NCBI RefSeq assembly: GCF_007846085.1
Contig: NZ_VOEJ01000004.1
Location: forward strand, 1-64,000
Direction of reading: 5' to 3'
From: Mucilaginibacter pallidiroseus
Lineage (GTDB): Bacteria > Bacteroidota > Bacteroidia > Sphingobacteriales > Sphingobacteriaceae
DNA length: 64,000 nt
Part shown: positions 44,182-53,074 of the stretch, piece after piece
How the letters are laid out: every line of letters begins with the position of its first letter
How positions within the stretch are numbered: the stretch's first letter is position 1
The notes under the pieces: model-generated
The model's database searches: none
Told to the model about the DNA's origin: nothing
What the model saw: only the letters and a program-made list of their open reading frames with translations
Program-made: the position numbers and the translations under genes

Positions 44182-46554
44182 ATGAATCTGAAGCAATTTA
44201 CCAATAATCCTTTTCAACTGCGCATATCTTTCCATTTGCTTATCGAGCACCTGGAAACAACCGCCGCTGGGACAGGAGCAGTTGCGGCCGAAGCTGCAAA
44301 TTTGCTGAAAGAAATTGACCAGTATCCCGAACTGCGAGACGGTATTGAAGATACCGCCAAGCTTGAGGAATTGGCAGATGTTATACAAAGATTGCTGGCT
44401 CCTCTTTTCCCCGAAGCGCTTACTTACAATGAAATTAAGGCAATAACGATACCTTTTCAGGATATACTTTTCAATCCTACAAAACGCCTTCAAAATATCA
44501 TTAAAGCCTCAGGGTCGGTGTTTGATATTGTGATCCGTGACTTTGATGAACACGAACTCTATATATACACCTGCTGCCTTATTTTAAACGAATTTTATGA
44601 TGGCCACTTTAATTTTTCGAGGCCTTTGTTTTATGATATTCCCGATGCCAATGGTGTAATGAAACATTACCGCATTTTATATAATGCGGATTATATGGAA
44701 CTGATACCTACTGCCGATGCGCCCAAAATTACGCCTGCAGATATTGAACTGCTGCGGGATAATTTTGACGACCTGGACCTTTGGAAAAAATACTTCCCAA
44801 AAGACAGTTGGATAATGAAGGGTTTTGCCATTATCAATATGTATGATGCAACGGTAGAGAACGCAGTATCATCTTTAAAGGGCGCGTTGCTTAATGTAAG
44901 CTACGGCGACGATGTGCGCGATAATGTGGTAAACGTATTCCGCTCGATATACAGGATATCTGACCTGCATGTGGGCTTTACTGCCGTAAACAATAGCGAA
45001 AGTACATTTATGGTAGCAGGCTTTAAGCCAAACATGAAAAGCTACCTGCTTGCCGGTAATGTTGAGGAGGAAAGTTTTGATCATTTATGCCAGGGCGCAC
45101 TTAAGTCGCTTATGGAAAATCGCCAGTTCTTTGCCGTGTCTGACGTTGATAAATATCTGGCGCAGGATCGTAGCAATGTTATGGCCTGGCGCTTTGCTGA
45201 ACAAGGCGTACAGAGTTTTATACTGGCTCCAATCGTAAAAAATAACGGCATGCTGGGCGTTATCGAGTTGGTGTCGCGGCGTAAGGGCGAGCTTAACAGT
45301 ATAAATGCAAATCAGCTTAATGTAGTGCTGCCTTACATTGTTGATGCTATTGACAAAAAGATAACCGACATACAGAACCAGGTACAGGCCGTTATTCAAA
45401 ATGAATACACTACCATACACCCCAGCGTTTACTGGAAATTTGAGAAAGAGGCGTTCAACTTCCTTAAAAACCGGCTAAACCGCAGGTCGGCCAATATAAA
45501 AGAAATTGTTTTTGACGATGTTTATCCCTTGTACGGTCAGGTGGATATTAAAGGGTCTTCAGACGCCCGCAATGCCAGCCTGCAGCTGGATTTGCAGGGG
45601 CAGCTCACGGCATTGATTCCGCTTGTTGAGCAGGTGCAGGCGCAACGCGGTAATAGCAATATCAGCAATCATGTTCATGCCTTGCAAGAGTTGGTGATGG
45701 ATGTGCAAGGTACCCTGCGTGCCGATACCGAGCAAAACGTGCTGCATTACCTGGATACTTACATACACCCGCTTTTAAAAGATGCAACTGATTTACCAGG
45801 CAATTTAAGGCTGGCAATCAGCGGGTATTTCAAACACGCTGCCAAAAACGGCGATTATCATCACAACCGCCGCAAGTATGAGGAAACCGTAAGTCTTATC
45901 AATAGCCGCATGGCCAATTTACTTGATGTGGCTCAGTTTGAAGTACAAACGGTATTTCCGCATTATTACGAACGCTTTAAAACGGATGGGGTAGAGCATA
46001 ACCTTTACATTGGGGCATCTATCACCCCGTCGAGAAAGTATGACGTTAATTATTTGTACAACCTGCGCCTGTGGCAATTGCAGGTTATTTGCCAGATGGA
46101 GATGGAACACCGTTTTGTACGCGAATCTTTACCTTACCCGTTGGATGTTACATCATTGATATTATCTTTCAGCACGCCAATATCTATCCGTTTCCGGATG
46201 GACGAAAAGCGTTTTGATGTGGATGGCTCGTACAATGCAAGGTTCGAGATCGTTAAAAAACGTATCGACAAGGCTTTTATAAAAAATACAAGCGAGCGCC
46301 TTACTACTACCGGCAAAATTACCATCGTTTACGCCAATCATGAAGAAGAGGTAGAGTACCTCAACTATATACGCTTTTTACAGGCCAAACATCTATTTGG
46401 CGACGAGGTGGAAATGCTGGAAGTTGAAGATCTGCAGGGCGTGTCGGGCTTAAAAGCTATACGTGTAAAGCTTCTTTACAACAATAGCCTGCCACCCAAA
46501 AAGTTTTACAGTTATGATGAGCTTTTGCTTGAGCAGGCAAATCATTTAGCTTAA
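44182..46554 (+). CDS. Large GAF-domain protein of unknown function
   Basis: 790 residues, no signal peptide or TM segment. A GAF-type sensor domain lies at about 240-395 (VNVFRSIYRISDLHVGFTAV, then AWRFAEQGVQSFILAPIVKNNGMLGVIEL). The flanking N-terminal 230 and C-terminal 390 residues are helical and not recognised. No kinase, cyclase, HD or DNA-binding output domain is seen, so it may be a cytoplasmic sensor acting by protein contact. Homologues seem limited to Bacteroidota. TAAATTTG at 44136-44143 fits a -7 promoter element. A terminator follows at 46574. Confidence 0.75.
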   Translation: MNLKQFTNNPFQLRISFHLLIEHLETTAAGTGAVAAEAANLLKEIDQYPELRDGIEDTAKLEELADVIQRLLAPLFPEALTYNEIKAITIPFQDILFNPTKRLQNIIKASGSVFDIVIRDFDEHELYIYTCCLILNEFYDGHFNFSRPLFYDIPDANGVMKHYRILYNADYMELIPTADAPKITPADIELLRDNFDDLDLWKKYFPKDSWIMKGFAIINMYDATVENAVSSLKGALLNVSYGDDVRDNVVNVFRSIYRISDLHVGFTAVNNSESTFMVAGFKPNMKSYLLAGNVEEESFDHLCQGALKSLMENRQFFAVSDVDKYLAQDRSNVMAWRFAEQGVQSFILAPIVKNNGMLGVIELVSRRKGELNSINANQLNVVLPYIVDAIDKKITDIQNQVQAVIQNEYTTIHPSVYWKFEKEAFNFLKNRLNRRSANIKEIVFDDVYPLYGQVDIKGSSDARNASLQLDLQGQLTALIPLVEQVQAQRGNSNISNHVHALQELVMDVQGTLRADTEQNVLHYLDTYIHPLLKDATDLPGNLRLAISGYFKHAAKNGDYHHNRRKYEETVSLINSRMANLLDVAQFEVQTVFPHYYERFKTDGVEHNLYIGASITPSRKYDVNYLYNLRLWQLQVICQMEMEHRFVRESLPYPLDVTSLILSFSTPISIRFRMDEKRFDVDGSYNARFEIVKKRIDKAFIKNTSERLTTTGKITIVYANHEEEVEYLNYIRFLQAKHLFGDEVEMLEVEDLQGVSGLKAIRVKLLYNNSLPPKKFYSYDELLLEQANHLA

Positions 46555-46573
46555 TCAAATTGATATTTATTGG

Positions 46574-46602
46574 AAGCCTGCAGCTACACTGCGGGCTTTT
46601 AT
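46574..46602 (+). terminator. Terminator of the GAF gene
   Basis: AAGCCTGCAG pairs with CTGCGGGCTT (one G-T pair) around a 5-nt loop, followed by TT. It lies 20 bp after the stop codon. Confidence 0.7.
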
Positions 46603-46714
46603 ATAACTACTTTTTGCATGAATTGCTGGTGCTACTATTCGATAATCTCTACTTAACATTACTATCATACAGGGTTTTTAGCTTTGAGAAGATCAAACTT
46701 TGAAAGGTAAGGAC

Positions 46715-46876
46715 ATGGAATATAGTACGCTTGATTTAGCAATGCTGGCCATAGCCGGGTTTGTAATATGGCTGGCCATGCATAAGCCCGGCACGGGCGG
46801 GGCAATCAGTAAAAGCACATCATCGCAACTTAGCCGCAAGGTACGTAAACGGCCGCGCGGAATGGTTACCTCTTAA
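46715..46876 (+). CDS. 53-residue single-pass membrane protein
   Basis: An ORF of 53 codons starts at ATG 46715 behind a good AAGGTAAGGA ribosome-binding site and ends at TAA 46874-46876. The product has one hydrophobic helix (residues 6-22, LDLAMLAIAGFVIWLAM) and a basic tail (RKVRKRPRG), so the tail should face the cytoplasm. No family is recognised. It starts 160 bp after the GAF gene and ends 26 bp before the glycosyltransferase, so it is probably co-transcribed with the latter. Confidence 0.6.
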   Translation: MEYSTLDLAMLAIAGFVIWLAMHKPGTGGAISKSTSSQLSRKVRKRPRGMVTS

Positions 46877-46902
46877 AGCCGGATCTTTTTGCATCCGCCT
46901 AT

Positions 46903-48078
46903 ATGAAAAAAATTAAGGTTGCCTTTTTTGCTGATATACTAACCGGCGATTTTGATGGTGCTGTGCGCACTATGTACCAGCTTATAAATCGTATTGATAA
47001 AACACGTTTTGACTACCTTTTTATTTACGGTGCCGGGCCCGATGAGATCGAGGGCTTTCAAAGCTTAAAGGTGCCATCGGTAGTATTACCAATCAATACC
47101 AATTATACTATTGCATTGCCTGTGCTGGCCCAAACACGACTTAAGCGCAGCCTTAATGATTTTGGGGCCGATGTTGTGCACATATCCACACCATCGTTAC
47201 TGGGTAACTTTGGGTTGCAATACGCTGCTAGTAATTACTTGCCTGTTATAAGTATTTACCACACACATTTCCTGTCGTACATTGATTATTACTTGCGGCA
47301 TACGCCATTCCTGGTAAAAAAGGTGAGGCACCGTATGGAAGACAGCCATAAAACTTTTTATAACCAGTGCGATAAGGTTTATGTAGCCAGCGAGAGTATA
47401 AAGGGAGCATTACTTGTTATTGGCATAGATGACTACCGTATGCGTATATGGAAACGCGGAATTGACACTTCGTTGTTTTCGCCGCAAAAGCGCGATGTTG
47501 GTTTAATGCGTCGGCTCACGGGTAACAATAATCCAACCATATTATTTGCAAGCCGCCTGGTGTGGGAGAAAAATTTGCAAACGCTTTTTGACATATACCA
47601 TTTGATGCAGGAACGCGGCCCAGCAGTAAATTTTGTGATAGCCGGCGATGGCATTGCACGCAAAGCTTGTGAGGAAAACATGCCCAATGCAGTGTTTTTG
47701 GGTAAAGTAAATCATGAGCAGCTTTCAGCACTATACGCATCTGCCGACGTGTTTTTGTTCCCGTCAGATTCTGAAGCATACGGCAATGTAGTTGTGGAGG
47801 CCATGGCATCCGGCCTGCCTTGCGTAATAGCAAATGGTGGCGGCTCGGCAGATTTTATTGAGCAGGGAATTAACGGCTTTAAGTGCAGCCCTTACAATGC
47901 AACCGAGTTTGCAGATAAGTTACAACTTGTGTTAACCTCGGCACCCCTACGCAAGCTGTTTATAAAAAACGGGCTGCAGTACTGTAAAAACTTAAGCTGG
48001 GATAGCCTTGCCGCAGAATATTTTGAAGATATAGAAACACTGGCAGCACAACCTGTTCTGCAACTAGCTGCCAACTAA
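46903..48078 (+). CDS. GT4-family glycosyltransferase
   Basis: 391 residues with the GT-B fold. The N-terminal domain begins VAFFADILTGDFDGAVRTMY; the C-terminal domain starts near 200 (NPTILFASRLVWEKNLQTL). The donor-binding region has EAYGNVVVEAMASGLPCVIA, the E-x7-E retaining signature of GT4, and RIWKRGIDTSLF is typical of the group. It transfers a sugar from a nucleotide sugar, perhaps to a lipid such as diacylglycerol or to an envelope glycan; the acceptor cannot be told. A hairpin follows the stop. Confidence 0.9.
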   Translation: MKKIKVAFFADILTGDFDGAVRTMYQLINRIDKTRFDYLFIYGAGPDEIEGFQSLKVPSVVLPINTNYTIALPVLAQTRLKRSLNDFGADVVHISTPSLLGNFGLQYAASNYLPVISIYHTHFLSYIDYYLRHTPFLVKKVRHRMEDSHKTFYNQCDKVYVASESIKGALLVIGIDDYRMRIWKRGIDTSLFSPQKRDVGLMRRLTGNNNPTILFASRLVWEKNLQTLFDIYHLMQERGPAVNFVIAGDGIARKACEENMPNAVFLGKVNHEQLSALYASADVFLFPSDSEAYGNVVVEAMASGLPCVIANGGGSADFIEQGINGFKCSPYNATEFADKLQLVLTSAPLRKLFIKNGLQYCKNLSWDSLAAEYFEDIETLAAQPVLQLAAN

Positions 48079-48081
48079 AAG

Positions 48082-48125
48082 TCCCCGGCAATGCATGGCT
48101 TTATGACGCATGCAACTGCCGGGGA
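48082..48125. terminator. Hairpin between convergent genes
   Basis: TCCCCGGCA pairs perfectly with TGCCGGGGA over a long loop that has its own partial stem. It lies directly after the glycosyltransferase stop and 14 bp before the stop of the convergent Lys/Ala-rich gene. The T-run is poor. Confidence 0.6.
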
Positions 48126-48138
48126 GGTAAAATATCAA

Positions 48139-48471
48139 TTAGCTTGGGCTTTCAACACTCGGTAACTCTGTCCCGTCTTTCTTAGCTACTGCCTTTTTAG
48201 GTTTCACTACAACAGCAGCCTTTTGCTCAGTTTTTGCAGCTTCTGCTTTGTCCTGCTCAACGGCTACAGCACCGCCGTCTATTACAAGGTCTTTAGCTAA
48301 TTTTTTAGCTAACAGTTTAGCTCCTTTTATAATTTTCTTATCTAACTTTTTCGATCCATGACCGGCTTTACCAATTGTTTCGGTAAGGTTAGCAATAAGG
48401 CTGGCCTGGATGTTCTCTTTTGCTGTTTTGCGCGCGGCTTTAATTAGTTGTTTGGCTTGTTTAGATTTCAT
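48139..48471 (-). CDS. Lys/Ala-rich basic protein, unknown function
   Basis: 110 residues. Residues 1-70 form a basic helical region with many Lys (KQAKQLIKAARKTAKENIQ, KKLDKKIIKGAKLLAKKLAK). The C-terminal 40 residues are low-complexity, rich in Ala, Lys, Val and Pro (VVVKPKKAVAKKD), recalling histone H1-like tails. No signal peptide or TM segment. DNA or nucleoid binding is possible from composition only. It is monocistronic, convergent with the glycosyltransferase. Confidence 0.65.
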   Translation of the reverse strand: MKSKQAKQLIKAARKTAKENIQASLIANLTETIGKAGHGSKKLDKKIIKGAKLLAKKLAKDLVIDGGAVAVEQDKAEAAKTEQKAAVVVKPKKAVAKKDGTELPSVESPS

Positions 48472-48646
48472 ATATAAATTTTGCTATCGCAAAGATATGT
48501 TAAGCTAAAACCAATTCAATGTTATTTTTATGTTAACAACAGTTGTAATAGGCTGATAATCTTAACATTGTTTATGTTAATCGTTTGATCTATTTATCAT
48601 CACAACAGGCCTCACACTAATATGTTTATTAGCGTATTGTAAACAT

Positions 48647-49513
48647 TTACACAACCTCTTTCCGCTTAGAAAACACGAGGCCTATTACCACCAGAATGGC
48701 GCCAAGGATGGACCAAATTGTAATAGGTTCGCCCAAAATGAAGTAGCCGTATGCATAGCCAAACACCGGCGTTAAATAAAGCCATGTCCCTGCAGCTACC
48801 GGGTCTACACCAATTAGGTAAAGCCAAAGCTGGTTAGCAATAAAAGATAGTATGAATATTAGCCAAAGCAATACTAAAACAAGGTTTGCATCAAAACGGC
48901 TTATATGTGCCTGCCCAAACAAGGGGCAAAAAGGTAGTAGTACAATGCCGCCTATAAAAACCTGCCACACATTAAATACCGAATTTTTCATCTGCAATTT
49001 AATGGTAGAGAAGTACACACTGCTTAAAGCATACGCCGTAATGTATATAAGGAGTAATAAGATGCCCAGCGGTTTTATGCTGGCGTTGGGCAGTGCAGCT
49101 GCGGACGTTAACACCAAACCACTAAAGGCTATAACCATACCTGCAATTTCATAACGGGTAAGTTTGCGTTTTAAAACAATTGATGATAGCAGCGCAATCA
49201 GCAAAGGCGCCACAGCAATAAACAGCATGCTTATACCTGCAGATGAATAGGCCTGGGCGGCAAAGAAAGTACCCAACGTGAGGGTGGTACACAATATGCC
49301 ATAAATAAAAATGCTTTTCCACTCACTTTTATAAGGCCAGAATCGCTCTTTTTTGATGTATAAAAAGTATGGGCAAAAGATGATGCCTGTTAAAATAAAT
49401 CGTATGGAAGCCAGCATCAGGGCATCCGCAGAGCGAATGCCGAATTTTACGGCAACCGCGCCCGAAGCCCATAAAATACTAAAAGTTAAACCCGGCGCTA
49501 TTTTCCTTAACAT
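48647..49513 (-). CDS. EamA/DMT-superfamily transporter
   Basis: 288 residues from the ATG at 49513 (an earlier in-frame start at 49540 only adds nine polar residues before the first helix). Ten TM helices in two EamA repeats: LTFSILWASGAVAVKFGIRSA opens the first and VDPVAAGTWLYLTPVFGYAYG lies in the second. Members export amino acids or other metabolites; the substrate is not evident. It is divergent from the DUF72 gene. Confidence 0.9.
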   Translation of the reverse strand: MLRKIAPGLTFSILWASGAVAVKFGIRSADALMLASIRFILTGIIFCPYFLYIKKERFWPYKSEWKSIFIYGILCTTLTLGTFFAAQAYSSAGISMLFIAVAPLLIALLSSIVLKRKLTRYEIAGMVIAFSGLVLTSAAALPNASIKPLGILLLLIYITAYALSSVYFSTIKLQMKNSVFNVWQVFIGGIVLLPFCPLFGQAHISRFDANLVLVLLWLIFILSFIANQLWLYLIGVDPVAAGTWLYLTPVFGYAYGYFILGEPITIWSILGAILVVIGLVFSKRKEVV

Positions 49514-49598
49514 AGGCGCAAAAATATAATCATTATGCACATTGGCTATAAAACAAAAAACTTTACGGGCGGCTTATCTTAATAAAACAAAACGGAGT

Positions 49599-50357
49599 AT
49601 GGTGCAAGTGGGGAAGTATTATGCAGGTACAAGCGGTTTGGTGCTGCCGGTGCCAAACAAAAGTTATTACCCGCAAGCGTTTCAGGATAAAAGCCGTTTA
49701 ACGTACTACGGATCGTTATTTAACAGCTTGGAGGTTAATAGTTCTTTTTACAAGATGCCTAATGCCAAAACGCTTGTAAAATGGGACGGTGAGGTACCCG
49801 CTAATTTTAAGTTTACCTACAAACTACTTAAAGACGTTACCCATAACAAGCAATTGCTGTTTAACGCCGATGACGTTGGCCGTTTTATGGCTGTTATCAA
49901 TCAAAGTTCAAAACGGGGAAGCTTGCTTATTCAATTGCCGCCAAGCACAGCGGTATCAACTATCGGTCAGTTAGATGCATTACTAGCAGCCGTCCAGGTA
50001 CACAACACGCAAGGTAATTGGGATGTAGCTGTGGAGTTTCGGAACAACAGTTGGTATCTAAAAGAAACTTATGAGCTGCTTAATAATTATGGAGCAACAA
50101 TGGTTTTACATGATATGCCTGCATCATTGAGCCCTATTGTGAGCTTCGATGCAGGTTTTATTTACCTGCGATTTCATGGCCCAACGGGCAATTATCGTGG
50201 AGGCTACGAGGATGACTTTTTATACGAATATGCCGGCTACATTACCGACTGGCTGGCCGATGGCAAAACCGTTTACACCTACTTTAATAATACAGCCGGC
50301 GATGCGGTACATAACCTGATAACGCTTAACAAATATGTTACAGACTTAAGCGGCTAA
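49599..50357 (+). CDS. DUF72-domain protein
   Basis: 252 residues from the ATG at 49599, where the family sequence begins (VQVGKYYAGTSGLVLPV); a TTG at 49542 would add a basic tail. The DUF72 TIM-barrel signatures are YYGSLFNSLEVNSSFYKMP, FKFTYKLLKDVTH, VAVEFRNNSWY and FIYLRFHGP, with YTYFNNTAGDAV at the end. The family is structurally characterised but has no firm function; nuclease or UV-response roles have been suggested. GGAG lies close before the start. Confidence 0.85.
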   Translation: MVQVGKYYAGTSGLVLPVPNKSYYPQAFQDKSRLTYYGSLFNSLEVNSSFYKMPNAKTLVKWDGEVPANFKFTYKLLKDVTHNKQLLFNADDVGRFMAVINQSSKRGSLLIQLPPSTAVSTIGQLDALLAAVQVHNTQGNWDVAVEFRNNSWYLKETYELLNNYGATMVLHDMPASLSPIVSFDAGFIYLRFHGPTGNYRGGYEDDFLYEYAGYITDWLADGKTVYTYFNNTAGDAVHNLITLNKYVTDLSG

Positions 50358-50413
50358 GTGATTAAACCAAAGCAAGCGGCAGCTGTCAATAGATAAAATT
50401 AAAAACAAAGAGC

Positions 50414-50806
50414 ATGAAAAAGTTAATGTTAATGATATTGTTTGTGGCCGGCATCGGCGTAATGGCTAATGCACAAGCCAAAACAAAGAAAACACCCGAA
50501 CAGAAAGCACAGCACTATACAAAAGTGCTTACCAAGAAATTAACGCTTACGGCAGACCAGCAAGCTAAGGTAAATACTATTTTATTGAAGCGTGCTACCC
50601 AAATAGACAGCCTTAAAGCAAACAAGACAACTGCCGATCGTAAGCAAAAAATGGCTGCCCGCAAAACGATAATGGAAGGCGCCGATAAAGATTTAAAGGC
50701 CGTATTAAACGCTACGCAACAAAAAACGTACGATGATATGAAAGCCAAAATGATTGAGAAGATGAAAGAAAGAAGGCAGGCTAAAAAGGCGGCTGCAGGA
50801 AAATAA
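50414..50806 (+). CDS. Small exported helical protein (DUF4890/Spy-like)
   Basis: 130 residues with a Sec signal (to NAQA, about 21). The mature part is a Lys-rich long helical hairpin, with LTLTADQQAKVNTILLKRATQIDSL and later LKAVLNATQQKTYDDM, the two LTxxQ-type segments seen in Spy/CpxP-like periplasmic proteins. A role as envelope-stress chaperone or metal binder is suggested by the family only. It ends in a strong terminator. Confidence 0.8.
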   Translation: MKKLMLMILFVAGIGVMANAQAKTKKTPEQKAQHYTKVLTKKLTLTADQQAKVNTILLKRATQIDSLKANKTTADRKQKMAARKTIMEGADKDLKAVLNATQQKTYDDMKAKMIEKMKERRQAKKAAAGK

Positions 50807-50831
50807 TAATCAATCCATCATATAATATGGA

Positions 50832-50866
50832 AAAGCCATCTGCAAATAGCGGATGGCTTTCCTTTT
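50832..50866. terminator. Bidirectional terminator
   Basis: AAAGCCATC pairs with GATGGCTTT over an 11-nt loop, followed by CCTTTTT on the plus strand and AAAA-derived T residues on the minus strand. It lies between the convergent Spy-like and SDR genes. Confidence 0.8.
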
Positions 50867-50882
50867 TACAACATATTGTGGA

Positions 50883-51623
50883 TTACCAAGGTAATTCTTC
50901 GCCAAGGTGTATAAAGCGTCCGGTTGGGCCGTCGGCACCTAATAATGCAAGTTGCACGCTGGTTTTTGCGCCGTCGGTAATTTCCATAGGAGCAGCATCT
51001 GTACCCATATCTGTTTTAACCCAGCCCGGATGTACCGAATTTACTTTGATGTTAGTGTCCTTCAGTTCTGCCGCTAAATGGATAGTAAACACATTCAAAG
51101 CAGCCTTTGATGCATCGTATGATAAGGTTTTAGATGTTGCAATAGGGCTATCGGGTTGCGAATGCAATGTTAGCGACCCCAATATGCTTGATAGGTTTAC
51201 AATGCGGCCCGCATCGCTCTTTTTGATAAGCGGCAGCAATTCCCTGGTAAGTGCTACCAAACTGAACAGATTTGTATTAAATACATATTCAAGTTCCTCA
51301 GTGGTTGTGGTCGATACTTTGAGTTCACCGATGGTCCAGTCCTGAGGGCCTACACCGGCATTGTTTACAAGAATATCCAGTTTGCCAAATTTATCAGTTA
51401 TGTAATCAACTGCAGGTTGATAATGCGCTTTGTTGGTTACATCAAGTTGAATACCGTAAGCATCAACGCCATCTTGTTTTAATTTCTCAGCAGCTTCCTG
51501 TGCTTTATCGGTAGTTCGTGCTGCAATAATTACTGTTACACCTTGCTGGCCAAGTTGTTTTGCGGTTTCAAATCCTAAGCCGCGGTTTGCGCCTGTTATT
51601 AAGGCTACTTTTTGATTGCTCAT
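50883..51623 (-). CDS. Short-chain dehydrogenase/reductase
   Basis: 246 residues from the ATG at 51623, where the family sequence starts (SNQKVALITGANRGLGFETA); the longer ORF from 51662 would overlap the operator. Rossmann TGANRGLG, NNAGVG, catalytic Ser in NLSSILGSL and YDASKAALN (Tyr-x3-Lys) are all present. It resembles carbonyl reductases. It lies 64 bp downstream of the TetR gene with a TetR-type operator in the gap, so its expression is probably controlled by that repressor. Confidence 0.9.
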   Translation of the reverse strand: MSNQKVALITGANRGLGFETAKQLGQQGVTVIIAARTTDKAQEAAEKLKQDGVDAYGIQLDVTNKAHYQPAVDYITDKFGKLDILVNNAGVGPQDWTIGELKVSTTTTEELEYVFNTNLFSLVALTRELLPLIKKSDAGRIVNLSSILGSLTLHSQPDSPIATSKTLSYDASKAALNVFTIHLAAELKDTNIKVNSVHPGWVKTDMGTDAAPMEITDGAKTSVQLALLGADGPTGRFIHLGEELPW

Positions 51624-51655
51624 TGTTGTTTTGTTTAATTGTATGATTACTAAAT

Positions 51656-51669
51656 AGACCAATCGGTCT
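51656..51669. promoter_or_regulatory. Predicted TetR operator upstream of the SDR gene
   Basis: AGACCAATCGGTCT is an inverted repeat (AGACC/GGTCT, 4-bp spacer). The same GACC-NN-TCGGTCT core occurs upstream of the tetR gene at 52296-52309. Two matched sites next to the repressor and its neighbour are a strong hint of its operators. Confidence 0.7.
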
Positions 51670-51687
51670 TTTTTAAGTTAAAAAAAT

Positions 51688-52278
51688 TTACTTTTTAGTA
51701 TGTTGTTCAATTTCGGTTTTAAGCATTTCCACAATAATAGCCATTTGTTGGTTGTTACCTTTTACACGGGCTATTAAAGTGCCGCCCTCAAGCATGGCAA
51801 AAACCTTTAGCGCAAACTCGTTAGCGTTCCAGTCGCCAATAAATTCTCCGGCTTTAATGCCATCATTTATAATACCCGTAATAAAGTCGATTGCACAGTC
51901 AATACCTTTGCGCACGCGTACTTTTATAGCAGGCATAGTATCATCGGCTTCCATGCCAAAATTCATCATCGGGCATCCGCCATCAATTAAAGGATTCTGC
52001 GGATCTTTAAAAAAATCGATGTAAGCAACCAGCTTTTCCTTGGCTGTTTTTTGCCTGCAAAGCGATGCATTTAAGCAATCGCTAAACTTGGTTAAGCAAT
52101 AATCAACAACGGAGTAGGATAGCTCGTCTTTGCTTTCGAAGTGGCCATATAAACCACCCTTTGCCATTTTAGTAGCTTCCATAACATCGCTCATAGCAGT
52201 GCCGGCCACCCCCTTAGTGTTAAATAAAGGAGCCGATTGCTCAATTATAAATTGCCGTGTACGTTCTGCTTTTTTCAT
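51688..52278 (-). CDS. TetR/AcrR-family transcriptional regulator
   Basis: 196 residues. N-terminal helix-turn-helix about 5-55 (RQFIIEQSAPLFNTKGVAGTAMSDVMEATKMAKGGLYGHF) is typical of the family; the C-terminal ligand domain ends with FALKVFAMLEGGTLIARVKG. It should repress itself and the downstream SDR through the two palindromes at 51656 and 52296. The inducer is unknown; SDR neighbours suggest a reactive carbonyl or xenobiotic. Confidence 0.92.
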   Translation of the reverse strand: MKKAERTRQFIIEQSAPLFNTKGVAGTAMSDVMEATKMAKGGLYGHFESKDELSYSVVDYCLTKFSDCLNASLCRQKTAKEKLVAYIDFFKDPQNPLIDGGCPMMNFGMEADDTMPAIKVRVRKGIDCAIDFITGIINDGIKAGEFIGDWNANEFALKVFAMLEGGTLIARVKGNNQQMAIIVEMLKTEIEQHTKK

Positions 52279-52295
52279 CGACGAAACAAATATAG

Positions 52296-52309
52296 CGACC
52301 GTTCGGTCT
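52296..52309. promoter_or_regulatory. Predicted TetR operator upstream of tetR
   Basis: CGACCGTTCGGTCT contains the inverted repeat GACCG/CGGTC with a 2-bp spacer, 18 bp before the tetR start. It matches the site before the SDR gene and would allow autoregulation. Confidence 0.7.
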
Positions 52310-52384
52310 TAAAAAAGAGATAAGTGTGATTGTGTTTTAATGATGACATTTGCCGACCTTAGGGTAATCAATAAATTGAATTAT

Positions 52385-52609
52385 ATGTCATTCCAAGGCT
52401 ACCTCAAAACAATCAATCAAAAAACAGGCAAAGGCCCTGCAGATTTTAGGAAACTTGCCGAAGAAAAGGGTTTTACCAAAAGCGGCGAATTAGTTGCAAA
52501 AGCAGGTGATATAACAAAGTGGCTCAAGGACGATTTTGAATTGGGCCACGGCCATGCCATGGCAATTTATGCTTTGCTCAAGGGTATCAAAAACGAGGAT
52601 AGCGAATAA
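52385..52609 (+). CDS. DUF4287-domain protein
   Basis: 74 residues from the ATG at 52385; the family begins MSFQGYLKTINQKTGKGP, so the upstream in-frame start at 52340 is unlikely. DUF4287 signature residues continue in DFRKLAEEKGF and WLKDDFELGHGHAMAIYALLKG. Cytoplasmic, function unknown; the domain is also found fused to other small domains in soil bacteria. It is divergent from tetR and shares its promoter region. Confidence 0.85.
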   Translation: MSFQGYLKTINQKTGKGPADFRKLAEEKGFTKSGELVAKAGDITKWLKDDFELGHGHAMAIYALLKGIKNEDSE

Positions 52610-52687
52610 ATGAGGCTCATCTATCTCTTAACTTAACGAGCCCTAACTGCATAGGGTGATCCAGCTACGTTGCATGATCAATTGCTC

Positions 52688-53068
52688 ATGAAGATTTTTA
52701 ATATCATATTTTGCGTACTGTTCATTCTGTTTGCTGCACTGCAATATAACGATCCCGACCCTTATGTGTGGATGCCGATTTATTTATATGCGGCAGCGCT
52801 ATGCTACCTTGCTGCACGCGGCAATTACGTTCCCAAAGCTTACTTTGCGGGAATAGTTGTTTACACCGTTTATGCTGCCTATCTGCTTTTTGATAAAACA
52901 GGCGTGATTAATTGGCTAACGGCACACAGCGACGATAGCATGGTGCAAACCATGAAAGCACAAAAGCCTTGGATTGAAGAAAGCCGGGAGTTTTTTGGCT
53001 TGGTAATTTTAATTGTTGTATTGGCCGTAAACTGGATAAAAAGCAGACAACAAAAATTGGTGGTTTAA
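52688..53068 (+). CDS. TMEM220-family membrane protein
   Basis: 126 residues from the ATG at 52688 (the ORF opens further at 52670). Four hydrophobic helices with the family ALQYNDPDPYVWMPIYL motif near residue 15 and EESREFFGLVI near 100. The family is conserved between bacteria and animals (TMEM220) without a known function. It lies 79 bp after the DUF4287 gene and ends 6 bp before the convergent AsmA-like stop. Confidence 0.82.
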   Translation: MKIFNIIFCVLFILFAALQYNDPDPYVWMPIYLYAAALCYLAARGNYVPKAYFAGIVVYTVYAAYLLFDKTGVINWLTAHSDDSMVQTMKAQKPWIEESREFFGLVILIVVLAVNWIKSRQQKLVV

Positions 53069-53074
53069 AGCCAC

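Noticed and set aside
50827..51345. Plus-strand ORF of 172 codons
   Set aside because: It is antisense to the SDR gene, which has all catalytic motifs, and it starts inside a terminator.
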